Of a stretch of 64,000 nt of DNA, positions 1 through 8,091 are shown piece after piece. Below the pieces are notes generated by a model that searched no databases, had not been told where the DNA came from, and worked only from the letters and a program-made list of their open reading frames with translations. This DNA is from JAJPHW01 sp963771505 (lineage in GTDB: Bacteria; Acidobacteriota; Terriglobia; Terriglobales; Acidobacteriaceae). Where the stretch lies: NCBI GenBank assembly GCA_963771505.1, contig CAVYTO010000002.1, positions 682,001 through 746,000 of the forward strand, in the 5' to 3' direction. The position numbers and the translations under genes were made by a program. Positions within the stretch are counted from its first letter, which is position 1. Each line of letters begins with the position of its first letter.

Positions 1-2
1 TC

Positions 3-848
3 GTCAGCGATCTCGACAACCTTACCGACTATCTGCGGAAGCATGCCGTCGACGAAGTCATCGTCACCTTGCCGCTCGGTTCCCTGCACGCGCACGGTTC
101 GGAAATCCGAACCATCTGCGAGGAACAAGGAATCACCATTCGCGTCCTCAACGACTATTTCGACATGAACGGACGCCGCGCCAAAGCTGAAGAGCTCGAA
201 GGAGCATCGTTGATGACGCACTATGCCGGCATGGGCCCGGAAGGCTGGCCGATCATCATGAAGCGTGTTTTCGACGTGGCAATTTCCTTCATCATCCTCT
301 TCGCGCTCGCGCCGGCTCTCGTGATCGTCACGATCCTCATCAAGATCACGTCGCCAGGGGACGTATTCTTCATCCAGAACCGGATGGGCCTCAACAAGCG
401 GCGTTTCAAAATCTACAAGTTCCGCACGATGGTAGCGAACGCTGAGCAAAAGATGAGGGAGATTGAGCACCTGAACGAAGTATCTGGGCCAGTATTCAAA
501 ATCAAGAACGATCCCCGCATCACCCCGCTGGGACGGTTTCTCCGCAAGACCAGCATCGATGAGTTGCCTCAACTGCTGAATGTGCTGAAAGGCGATATGA
601 GCCTGGTCGGCCCACGCCCGCTGCCGGTGCGCGACTATGAAGGCTTCGATAAAGACTGGCAGCGCCGGCGCTTCAGTGTTCGCCCCGGCATCACCTGCCT
701 CTGGCAGATTGCCGGACGCAGTTCCATTCCATTCGAAAAATGGATGCAGCTTGACCTGCAATATATCGACAAGTGGTCCCTCCGCTTGGATTTTGAAATC
801 CTGCTACGTACGATCCCAGCAGTCTTACGCGGCTCCGGAGCGGCTTAA
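3..848 (+). CDS. Polyprenyl-phosphate sugar phosphotransferase, 3' part
   Basis: This is the C-terminal 281 residues of a membrane glycosyl-1-phosphate transferase of the WcaJ/exopolysaccharide family. The reading frame is open to the left window edge, so the start lies outside. The first part (VDEVIVTLPL) resembles the end of the CoA-binding-like domain that precedes the catalytic part in this family. It is followed by one hydrophobic helix (FDVAISFIILFALAPALVIV) and the bacterial sugar transferase domain, with the characteristic KFRTMV, DELPQLLNVLKGDMSLVGPRP and RPGITCLWQIAGR segments. Family knowledge: it loads the first sugar phosphate onto undecaprenyl phosphate at the inner membrane, which starts assembly of a repeat unit. 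It is the likely first committed enzyme of the glycan locus that follows, 36 bases before the NRPS gene. Confidence 0.93.
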   Translation, partial: VSDLDNLTDYLRKHAVDEVIVTLPLGSLHAHGSEIRTICEEQGITIRVLNDYFDMNGRRAKAEELEGASLMTHYAGMGPEGWPIIMKRVFDVAISFIILFALAPALVIVTILIKITSPGDVFFIQNRMGLNKRRFKIYKFRTMVANAEQKMREIEHLNEVSGPVFKIKNDPRITPLGRFLRKTSIDELPQLLNVLKGDMSLVGPRPLPVRDYEGFDKDWQRRRFSVRPGITCLWQIAGRSSIPFEKWMQLDLQYIDKWSLRLDFEILLRTIPAVLRGSGAA

Positions 849-884
849 ACCGCTCTTAGCCGTTGCCTCTCCGCATTTTTCGAC

Positions 885-3623
885 ATGTCACAAACATCCG
901 TGTCTGAAATATCGATGATTAGTTCTACCGAACAGACGGCGCCGACCGGGAATTTGTTATCCCCGGCTGAGCGCCGAATCGTGGTGGAGCAATGGAACCG
1001 GACAGCCTCGCCATACCCAGAGTCGGCCTGTCTGCATGAGCTTTTTGAGATTCAAGCGCGGAAAACGCCCGCATCCGCCGCCGTGGTCCAGGGAAACAAA
1101 TCGCTAACCTACAGCGAATTGGACTTGCAGTCGCAACGGTTGGCCAGCCATCTGCAGTCTTTGGGTGTAGGGCAAGGTACCGCGGTTGCTGTCTGCCTTC
1201 CATCGTCGATCGATTTTGCCATTGCTTTACTTGGAATATTGAAAGCGGGCGGCTCTTGTGTTCCGCTTGATCCAACATATCCCCAAGCCCGTCTATCTTT
1301 CATGCTGGAGGACGTAAATGCTCCGGTTTTGGTTACCCGGCGCGGCCTGTTGCAGAAATCTCCAGCGATTTCGACAACGCTTCTCTTCGACGAACTTTCC
1401 GGTATCCTTGAAAATCAATCATCTGTGAGCCCTGCGGCTGCGGCCACCGCGGAGAGCGTCGCTTACATAATTTACACATCGGGTTCGACCGGAACTCCAA
1501 AGGGCGTTTTGCTCGGTCATCGTGGATTGGTCAATCATGCCGTCGCTTCTATCGGCATTTATGGCATGACCGCCGCCGACCGAACGCTGCAATTCTCTTC
1601 TCTCAGTTTTGACATCGCCATTGAAGAAATCTTCCCGACTTGGACAGCCGGCGGAACGTTGGTTCTGAAAGATTCCGGCTTTTCGTTGGGCTTTGCGGAG
1701 TTCACCGATTCCATCCGCAAGCTAGCGATAACTGTTCTCGATTTACCGACGGCTTATTGGCATGAGTGGACCAACTTTCTCCATGACAATCCGAGCATCA
1801 CGCTGCCAGAAAGCCTTCGGCTGGTGATCGTAGGCGGAGAAAAGGTTTCTGCGGCAATTCTCGGACGTTGGCAAACGCGGGTCGGAGGGAAAATACGCTG
1901 GGTCAATACATACGGGCCGAGTGAAGCCAGTGTGATTGCGACAGTCTTCGAACCGACGAGCGACGAACCAGTTTCGGCGGTCCCGATCGGTCGACCCATT
2001 GCCAACGTGCAGGTTTATCTGCTCGATTCGAGCCTGGAACCCGTTCCAGTCGGCGCTCCAGGCGAGCTGTACATCGGCGGCGCGGGCATCGCGCTTGGCT
2101 ACTTGAACCGTCCGGAATTGACCGCTGAAAAATTCGGCGCCGATCCGTTTGCCGAACAAGATCGAAGCGCACATGGACGCGCGAAACTCTATCGCACCGG
2201 AGACATGGCGCGCTACCGTCCCGATGGCGAAATCGAATTCCTCGGCCGTCAGGACAATCAAATCAAGATTCGCGGATTTCGCGTCGAGCCTGGAGAAATC
2301 GAAGAGGTTCTCGCGAGGCACCATTCTGTTCGTGAAGTCGCAGTCGTCGCCCGCGAGGAGGCAACCGGAGAAAAGCGCCTGATTGCCTACGTGGTTGCCG
2401 GCCCCGAAGGACAGACCGCCATAGAGATGGAAGGCCTTCGCAAATATCTGCAAGACCGCTTACCCGACTATATGGTTCCGTCGGCTTTCGTCGAACTGGA
2501 TACGATGCCGATGACCCCGAATGGCAAGGTCGACCGCAAAAACCTTCCTGCGCCTGCGCCGATTGCGAATTCGGCTTCGGATTCCTCGACAGGCGGGGGT
2601 TCTTCCCTTGAATCAAGCATCGTAGCCATCTGGCAGGATTTGCTAGGCCGCCGAGTCGGCGCGCATGACAACTTCTTCGAGCTTGGTGGGCATTCTTTGA
2701 TGGCCGCGCGGATGATGAACCGGGTCGGCCACGTTGTAGGTCGCCCGTTACCTTTAGCGATGTTGCTTGAATCGGCAACTCCGCAACAATTGGCTGAGGC
2801 GCTCGCGAACCCAGATTCCAGTCAGCACTGGTCCTCGGTAGTCGCGATCCAACCGGAAGGAAATCGCCCTCCGTTTTTTTGCATTCATGGAGTGGGAGGT
2901 AATGTTGTCGGCTTTCGCGATCTGGGACGGCGCATGGGGCCGACGCATCCATTTTTTGGAATTCAAGCGCGCGGCCTCGACGGTTCGAAGCCGTGCATAG
3001 CCAGCGTGGAAGAGATGGCTGCTCGATATCTGAGTGACATCCGCTCGGTACAACCGGAAGGCCCATACTTCCTTGGCGGCTACTCGTTCGGCGGACTGGT
3101 TGCGTACGAGATGGCCCGCACGCTCGAGGCTCGCGGAGAAGAAGTAGCGCTGCTGGGGTTGTTCGATACTGCGCCCGGAAATTTACAGCCGGCGACGTCT
3201 TCCCTTCTGAAAAAGATTGCGCGGCCATCGGCGAAGTTTCTGTTCAGTGAGCTACCGCAGTCCGCGTACAAAGGCATTCGCCGTCGTTGGCGCGCTTTGC
3301 TGGTTCCGCAACATCTTAAGCAAGTTTTCATGGCGAATACACGCGCCGCGCACCAATACGAATTGAAGCCATACGCAGGCAAGATCACTTTGTTTCGCGC
3401 CCTGGAGAAATCATTGCGCACGGCTGATGATCCCTACGCAGCGTGGAATCATCTTGCGCTCGGCGGAGTAGAGTTTAAGGACATTCCCGGAGATCATTTC
3501 GGTGTGCTGGTCGAGCCTCGGGTGTCGGTGTTTGCGGAACGTCTTCGGGCGTCGATCGATGCCGCTCTGGAAAACGGCGCAACGACGGAATCCGGTTCGC
3601 ATCTCGAACGGGCCGTCAGTTGA
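885..3623 (+). CDS. NRPS protein, adenylation-carrier-thioesterase (A-T-TE)
   Basis: A 912-residue synthetase without a condensation domain. The adenylation domain covers about residues 45-560 (A3 YIIYTSGSTGTPKG, A5 NTYGPSEAS, A10 TPNGKVDR). The carrier domain has ELGGHSL with the phosphopantetheine serine at 604. The C-terminal alpha/beta-hydrolase thioesterase has GYSFGG with serine 734. Hand alignment to GrsA gives pocket residues D235 I236 E239 D278 I299 G301 T322 V330 I331 K517. The two acids at 239 and 278 suggest a basic amino acid such as lysine or beta-lysine; this is inference. As built, it could activate one amino acid and release or transfer it. It sits between a sugar transferase and a flippase and overlaps the flippase start by 4 bases, so its product probably belongs to glycan assembly. 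A phosphopantetheinyl transferase is needed but none is visible here. Confidence 0.92.
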   Translation: MSQTSVSEISMISSTEQTAPTGNLLSPAERRIVVEQWNRTASPYPESACLHELFEIQARKTPASAAVVQGNKSLTYSELDLQSQRLASHLQSLGVGQGTAVAVCLPSSIDFAIALLGILKAGGSCVPLDPTYPQARLSFMLEDVNAPVLVTRRGLLQKSPAISTTLLFDELSGILENQSSVSPAAAATAESVAYIIYTSGSTGTPKGVLLGHRGLVNHAVASIGIYGMTAADRTLQFSSLSFDIAIEEIFPTWTAGGTLVLKDSGFSLGFAEFTDSIRKLAITVLDLPTAYWHEWTNFLHDNPSITLPESLRLVIVGGEKVSAAILGRWQTRVGGKIRWVNTYGPSEASVIATVFEPTSDEPVSAVPIGRPIANVQVYLLDSSLEPVPVGAPGELYIGGAGIALGYLNRPELTAEKFGADPFAEQDRSAHGRAKLYRTGDMARYRPDGEIEFLGRQDNQIKIRGFRVEPGEIEEVLARHHSVREVAVVAREEATGEKRLIAYVVAGPEGQTAIEMEGLRKYLQDRLPDYMVPSAFVELDTMPMTPNGKVDRKNLPAPAPIANSASDSSTGGGSSLESSIVAIWQDLLGRRVGAHDNFFELGGHSLMAARMMNRVGHVVGRPLPLAMLLESATPQQLAEALANPDSSQHWSSVVAIQPEGNRPPFFCIHGVGGNVVGFRDLGRRMGPTHPFFGIQARGLDGSKPCIASVEEMAARYLSDIRSVQPEGPYFLGGYSFGGLVAYEMARTLEARGEEVALLGLFDTAPGNLQPATSSLLKKIARPSAKFLFSELPQSAYKGIRRRWRALLVPQHLKQVFMANTRAAHQYELKPYAGKITLFRALEKSLRTADDPYAAWNHLALGGVEFKDIPGDHFGVLVEPRVSVFAERLRASIDAALENGATTESGSHLERAVS

Positions 3624-5086
3624 GTCTGGATGCGGTCAGTCTACCCGAATTGAAATCTGTGATTGAATCCGAAACCGCTTCCGAAGACATGCAGGTAGCC
3701 ATCGCTGAAGAGCAGGCAGTAGCGCCTTCGCTCGGCTGGCCGTGGAGCGCGTTGCCCATCCGGGTTATGGGCGTGCATCGCGACACGGTACGCAAGAGGC
3801 TGCTTCCGCTCGCCAGTAAGGGCGGATTCGCCATTGCCGATCAAGGCCTGATTTCTGGTTCCAACTTTGCCATCAGCATTCTCTTAGCGCGCTGGCTGGG
3901 GGCAGAACAATATGGCGCTTATGCTGTAGCATTCGGCATCTTCGTTCTGCTGTCGCTCGTCTATCAAGCGCTGGTTCTGGAGCCGATGGCAGTGTTCGGT
4001 GGTTCGGGCTATCGCAACTGCCTGCGCGGATACCTCAGCACGTTGCTGCGCATTCATTTGGTGATTTCGCTTTCGCTGTGTGTTGTTCTCGGCATTTCCG
4101 CTTTCGTTCTGCACCGAATGGGTCAGCAAGGTGGTCTGGCAGGCGCGATGGCTGGAGTCACAATCGCGTCTCCATGCGTTTTGGTGTTTGGGTTGGCGCG
4201 GAGAATGTTCTATCTCGAGCTTTCACCCGCCGAAGCCGCGGCCGGATCTTTAATCTATTGCTGCCTGATTATGAGCGCGCTGTATATCGCGTTTCATCGC
4301 GGGCTCTTGTCGCCGTTTAGTGCGTTCTTGTTTATTGCTTTGGGGGCGTTCGCGACTGGCGTTGCCATGTGGTGGCGGATGAAAGCGAAACTGCCACCGG
4401 GCGATGCGGGCCCGACACTAGGCGAAACTTGGGGCCGGCACTGGGGATACGGTCGCTGGGCGCTGGCCAGCAGCGTGGCTGGTTGGATTCCGGCCTACAT
4501 CTACTATCCGCTGCTCAGCAGCTTTCACAACATGGCTGCCTCCGGACAACTGAAAGCCCTCATGAACCTCACTCTTCCCCTAGAGCAAGTGAAGGCGGCG
4601 CTATCAATGTTGTTTCTGCCCTACGCCGCGCGGGTGGCTTCGCGCAAAGACGGTTCCGGCGCTGGAGCGTTAACGGCGCAAATGACTTTACTGGCCTTCT
4701 CAGGAGCGGTGGTTTATTGGGGGCTTGTTCTTCCCTTTCCGCGAGGAGTTTTCCACTTAATGTACGGTGGGAAATACACCGAAGTGTTGCCTCTTCTTCC
4801 GCTGGTCGCGATTGGATCGGTAGTTTGGAGCGCAGCCTACGGTCCTGCGATTGCGCTGCGCGGCATGGAATCGCCGGATTTGGTTTTCAAGGCATTTGCG
4901 GTTGCGACCTTGGGATCACTTGTGATTGGGGTCCCAGCAACCTGGTTCTTTGGTCTCAAAGGCGCAATCTGGGGTGGAAACATCGCTGACATCAGCTCGC
5001 TGATCATGGTTTTCGTGGTGTTGCAACGCAAGCTGAAAGATCGAGCCCGTAATTTAGCGGAACTGAGCCCCGTAGAACAGAATTGA
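3620..5086 (+). CDS. Polysaccharide flippase-like membrane protein (Wzx/MOP type)
   Basis: A 488-residue polytopic protein with about 12 hydrophobic segments beginning near residue 65 (GFAIADQGLISGSNFAISIL). The opening helix, the LLARWLGAEQYGAYAVAF segment and the overall layout resemble O-antigen/teichoic acid flippases of the MOP superfamily. Its role would be to move the lipid-linked repeat unit across the inner membrane. The chosen start is a TTG whose last two bases are the first two of the upstream TGA stop, a TTGA overlap that implies translational coupling to the A-T-TE protein. The roughly 60 residues before the first helix are polar and could be shortened to the internal Met (MGVHRD) if the TTG is not used. 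I am confident about the class, less so about the exact start. Confidence 0.83.
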   Translation: MSLDAVSLPELKSVIESETASEDMQVAIAEEQAVAPSLGWPWSALPIRVMGVHRDTVRKRLLPLASKGGFAIADQGLISGSNFAISILLARWLGAEQYGAYAVAFGIFVLLSLVYQALVLEPMAVFGGSGYRNCLRGYLSTLLRIHLVISLSLCVVLGISAFVLHRMGQQGGLAGAMAGVTIASPCVLVFGLARRMFYLELSPAEAAAGSLIYCCLIMSALYIAFHRGLLSPFSAFLFIALGAFATGVAMWWRMKAKLPPGDAGPTLGETWGRHWGYGRWALASSVAGWIPAYIYYPLLSSFHNMAASGQLKALMNLTLPLEQVKAALSMLFLPYAARVASRKDGSGAGALTAQMTLLAFSGAVVYWGLVLPFPRGVFHLMYGGKYTEVLPLLPLVAIGSVVWSAAYGPAIALRGMESPDLVFKAFAVATLGSLVIGVPATWFFGLKGAIWGGNIADISSLIMVFVVLQRKLKDRARNLAELSPVEQN

Positions 5087-5128
5087 TCGCACACCCCCAG
5101 TGTGAGCGCATTTCAGGAGAAGCTTTTA

Positions 5129-6031
5129 ATGAGTGACTCGAAGAGCAAGTCGGCGGAAACAGGAAAAGCGGCAAAGAAGAAGCCGGAAACCGCAGTCAGC
5201 AAACTGCGTTTCCGCCTGTCAAAGTCAAAGGCGCGCGTTCCCATCATGTGGCTGCGCCATCGCAACTTCCGTTCATCCGATATTTTCTTTTCGACGTATC
5301 CTCGCTCAGGCACTACATGGACTCGCTTCACCATGTTTGAGATCCTCACCGGCGAGAGCGCTACCTTCGACTCAGTAAACACGCTCCTGCTCGGGGTAGG
5401 GGCACAAGACCGCGCCCGCACCGTCCTGCCGCATGACGGACGCCTCATTGGCACGCACGAACCTTATCGCCCGGAATACAAGCGCGCCATTTATCTTGTG
5501 CGCGATGTTCGCGATGTCGTTCTTTCGGAATACGCCTTTGTGACCGCGCTCGACCGATTCCACGGCACGATGGACGACTTCCTCAAAGCGTTCTTCAAAG
5601 GCACAGTGAACGGGTACGGATCGTGGCCGCGGCACGTCGCCTCGTGGCTCGATTCCCCAAGTTTTGGCACCGACAAATTGCTGGTGCTCAAGTACGAAGA
5701 CTTGCGGAAAGACCCGGAACAAGGCTTCACAAAGTTATTGAATTTCGTCGGCCTTAAGCGCGACCCGGAAGCCGTACGCCAAGCTGTCGCGAACAATTCG
5801 GTCGAACAAATGCGCGCGAAAGAATTACAATCGCCGCGCAAAGCAACTGTCAAAGGCCAGTTCATTCGCGCGGGAAAAGTACAGGGCTGGCGCAGCAAAC
5901 TCACCGCCGACCAGGTGCGCTTGATCGAACGCCACGCGGGTGACGTGATGCAGCGTATGGGTTACGCCCTCGCAGGCGATGAACTGTCAACTCCCAGCCG
6001 CGAGGATGTCGCCGCTCTCACCACCAAATAA
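5129..6031 (+). CDS. PAPS-dependent sulfotransferase
   Basis: A 300-residue cytosolic sulfotransferase. The 5'-phosphosulfate loop is STYPRSGTTW at residues 55-64, and the 3'-phosphate-binding region is YLVRDVRDVVLSEY. The end has the K-G-x-x-x-x-W-like region common in the family (FIRAGKVQGWRSKL). The ATG at 5129 is preferred over an upstream in-frame GTG at 5102 because AGGAGA lies 8 bases before the ATG. The lysine- and serine-rich N-terminus is probably disordered. By family it transfers sulfate from PAPS to a hydroxyl or amine. Between a flippase and a glycosyltransferase, its substrate is most likely a sugar of the repeat unit. A second, unrelated-looking sulfotransferase is encoded at 21268. 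Confidence 0.9.
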   Translation: MSDSKSKSAETGKAAKKKPETAVSKLRFRLSKSKARVPIMWLRHRNFRSSDIFFSTYPRSGTTWTRFTMFEILTGESATFDSVNTLLLGVGAQDRARTVLPHDGRLIGTHEPYRPEYKRAIYLVRDVRDVVLSEYAFVTALDRFHGTMDDFLKAFFKGTVNGYGSWPRHVASWLDSPSFGTDKLLVLKYEDLRKDPEQGFTKLLNFVGLKRDPEAVRQAVANNSVEQMRAKELQSPRKATVKGQFIRAGKVQGWRSKLTADQVRLIERHAGDVMQRMGYALAGDELSTPSREDVAALTTK

Positions 6032-6039
6032 TTTTGAAC

Positions 6040-7281
6040 ATGAAAGTTCTGTTGGTCCACAATTCGTATCAGCTGCCCGGCGGCGAAGATGTCGTCTCCC
6101 AGCGCGAGCGCGATCTGCTCGCGTCAAATGGAATTGAGGTCGCGGAATACCTGCGCAGCAACCACGAACTGGAACATTACTCCGCGCTCGATAAACTCGC
6201 GATGATCACTCGCGTGGTGTGGAATTCGGATTCGAAGCGCGATTTCTCGGCAACGCTGCGTCGGGAGCGTCCGGATGTCGTACACGTGCACAACACGTTC
6301 ATGATGATTTCGCCGTCGATCTATTCGGCATGCCGCGAGGAAGGCGTTCCTGTGGTCCAGACGCTGCACAACTACCGCCTGCTCTGCCCTGGCGCGAATT
6401 TTTTTCGGGACGGCAAACCCTGCCATGACTGCGAGTCCCACCTCGGCCATTCCGTTCTTCATGGCTGTTACCGCGAATCCCGGGTGTCGACCGCATCGGT
6501 TGCGGCAATGTTGGCGTGGCATCGTGTAGCTGGTACCTACTCGCATCTCGTTGACCGTTACATAGCGCTCACCGAATTTTCGCGCAGTAATTTTTTGCGC
6601 GCCGGATTCGATCCGGCAAAGATCATGGTGAAGCCGAATTTCGTCGATCCCGACCCAGGCGAACGTCGCGGTGAAGGTGAATACGCGCTTTACATCGGCC
6701 GGATATCCTCGGAAAAAGGTTTGCGCACGGTTCTTTCAACGTGGCGGCAGTTGCCGCAGCCACTGCCTTTGCGCATCGCCGGATCGGGCCCGCTGGTCGA
6801 TGAAGTCAAAGCGGCAGCAGCCAGCATGGGTACGCACGTCGAATTTCTCGGCCAGATCGCCGGCCCGCAAGTCATGCAGGCTATGAAAGGCGCACGAGTA
6901 CTGATTTTTTCCAGCGAGCTTTACGAAAATTTTCCTCTTACTCTCTGTGAAGCTTTTGCCTGCGGGGTTCCGGTAATCGCATCCAGGCTCGGAGCCATGC
7001 AAGAAATCGTCGAGGACGGCCACACCGGACTTCTATTTGAACCGGGGAACGCAAGCGAACTTCGTGACAAGGTCTTGTATGCCTGGGGTCATTCCGACGA
7101 AATGCGGCAAATTGGACACAACGCCCGGCGCGAGTTTGAAACCAAGTACACCGCGGAGCAGAACTTCCGCCGCTTGATGGAGATTTACGGCACTGTTCTA
7201 CCCCAGACCGCGGGAAGCCTGAACACCGTCGCGGCCTCTCACGAGACTGTGACCGCATACGCGACTTCTAGCCATGAGTGA
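6040..7281 (+). CDS. Glycosyltransferase family 4
   Basis: A 413-residue GT-B enzyme. The N-terminal half has MKVLLVHNSYQLPGGEDVV and a cysteine-containing insert (LLCPGANFFRDGKPCHDCE) often seen in GT4 enzymes. The C-terminal nucleotide-sugar half has YIGRISSEKGLRTVL, the EFLGQI strand, and the donor-site loop ENFPLTLCEAFACGVPVIAS with the E-x7-E pattern typical of retaining GT4 transferases. An in-frame TTG lies 6 bases upstream (6034), but the ATG at 6040 gives the standard N-terminus. It would add one sugar to the lipid-linked repeat unit on the cytosolic face. It overlaps the downstream deacetylase by 8 bases, so the two are translated together. Donor and acceptor cannot be read from sequence. 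Confidence 0.92.
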   Translation: MKVLLVHNSYQLPGGEDVVSQRERDLLASNGIEVAEYLRSNHELEHYSALDKLAMITRVVWNSDSKRDFSATLRRERPDVVHVHNTFMMISPSIYSACREEGVPVVQTLHNYRLLCPGANFFRDGKPCHDCESHLGHSVLHGCYRESRVSTASVAAMLAWHRVAGTYSHLVDRYIALTEFSRSNFLRAGFDPAKIMVKPNFVDPDPGERRGEGEYALYIGRISSEKGLRTVLSTWRQLPQPLPLRIAGSGPLVDEVKAAAASMGTHVEFLGQIAGPQVMQAMKGARVLIFSSELYENFPLTLCEAFACGVPVIASRLGAMQEIVEDGHTGLLFEPGNASELRDKVLYAWGHSDEMRQIGHNARREFETKYTAEQNFRRLMEIYGTVLPQTAGSLNTVAASHETVTAYATSSHE

Positions 7282-8026
7282 CGCCGGCACAAACCGATTC
7301 ATAAGCGTCAGCGTAGACGACGGTCATCCCACCGACTTGCGTACAGCGGAATTACTCTGCAAGCACGGGGTGCCGGCAACGTTCTACGTTCCTGCGCGAA
7401 ATCCTGAGCGTCCGGTTCTTCCCGTAGCCCAGTTGAAGGAAATTGCCCAAGGTTTTGAGTTGGGTGGCCATACCATGAATCATGTGCCCTTGAATTCGGT
7501 TTCCGACGAGCGCGTGTGGCTCGAAATTTCCGAGGGCAAAGCCTGGCTGGACGATCTGCTGGGTAAACCTGCCGTGTCATTTTGCTATCCTCGCGGTAAA
7601 CATAACGCGCACATCGCGGAACTTGTTAAACGCGCTGGATTCGTTGGCGGTCGAACCTGTTTTTTGAACCGAAACGACTTTCCCGGCAATCCATTTATTT
7701 GGGGTGTGAGCACGCAGGCGCATAATCATTCCCGCATGATTCAGGTTCGGCACGCGTTGGTGGAACAGAATTTCCGCGGTGCGATCAATTTTCTTACCGC
7801 ATACAAATCTGCCACCGACTGGCCAGAACATTTCCAGCACGCGCTTGATCGGGTGCAGACACACGGCGGAATCGCACATCTTTATCTACATAGCTGGGAG
7901 ATCGACCAGAACGGAGATTGGGAAAAGCTCGATTCGGTGCTGCAATCGATTTCGCGAAGCGGCATCCCCATGCTCACGAATGGCGAACTGTTTTCTAATT
8001 GGACGAGCCACCAGTCCAATAATTGA
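7274..8026 (+). CDS. Polysaccharide deacetylase (NodB-like)
   Basis: A 250-residue NodB-homology protein with no signal peptide, so it probably acts in the cytosol on an intermediate rather than on exported polymer. The first motif is SVSVDDG with the catalytic and metal aspartates at 15-16. The second is GGHTMNH with metal ligands H66 and H70. The arginine-containing motif is FCYPRGKHN, and a late HLYLHSWE segment supplies the final histidine. The family removes N- or O-acetyl groups from sugars. A free amine produced here would be a plausible attachment point for sulfate, carbamoyl or aminoacyl groups made by neighbouring enzymes; that link is inference. The ATG overlaps the end of the GT4 gene by 8 bases. 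Confidence 0.88.
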   Translation: MSDAGTNRFISVSVDDGHPTDLRTAELLCKHGVPATFYVPARNPERPVLPVAQLKEIAQGFELGGHTMNHVPLNSVSDERVWLEISEGKAWLDDLLGKPAVSFCYPRGKHNAHIAELVKRAGFVGGRTCFLNRNDFPGNPFIWGVSTQAHNHSRMIQVRHALVEQNFRGAINFLTAYKSATDWPEHFQHALDRVQTHGGIAHLYLHSWEIDQNGDWEKLDSVLQSISRSGIPMLTNGELFSNWTSHQSNN

Positions 8027-8091
8027 AGTTTCACTTCGGCAGCCCCGGGCGTGACCCGGGCAAGTTGAAGCAGTAGAGGTTCTGAAAAAAT

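Noticed and set aside
5102..5128. GTG start for the first sulfotransferase.
   Set aside because: The AGGAGA ribosome site lies between it and the ATG at 5129.
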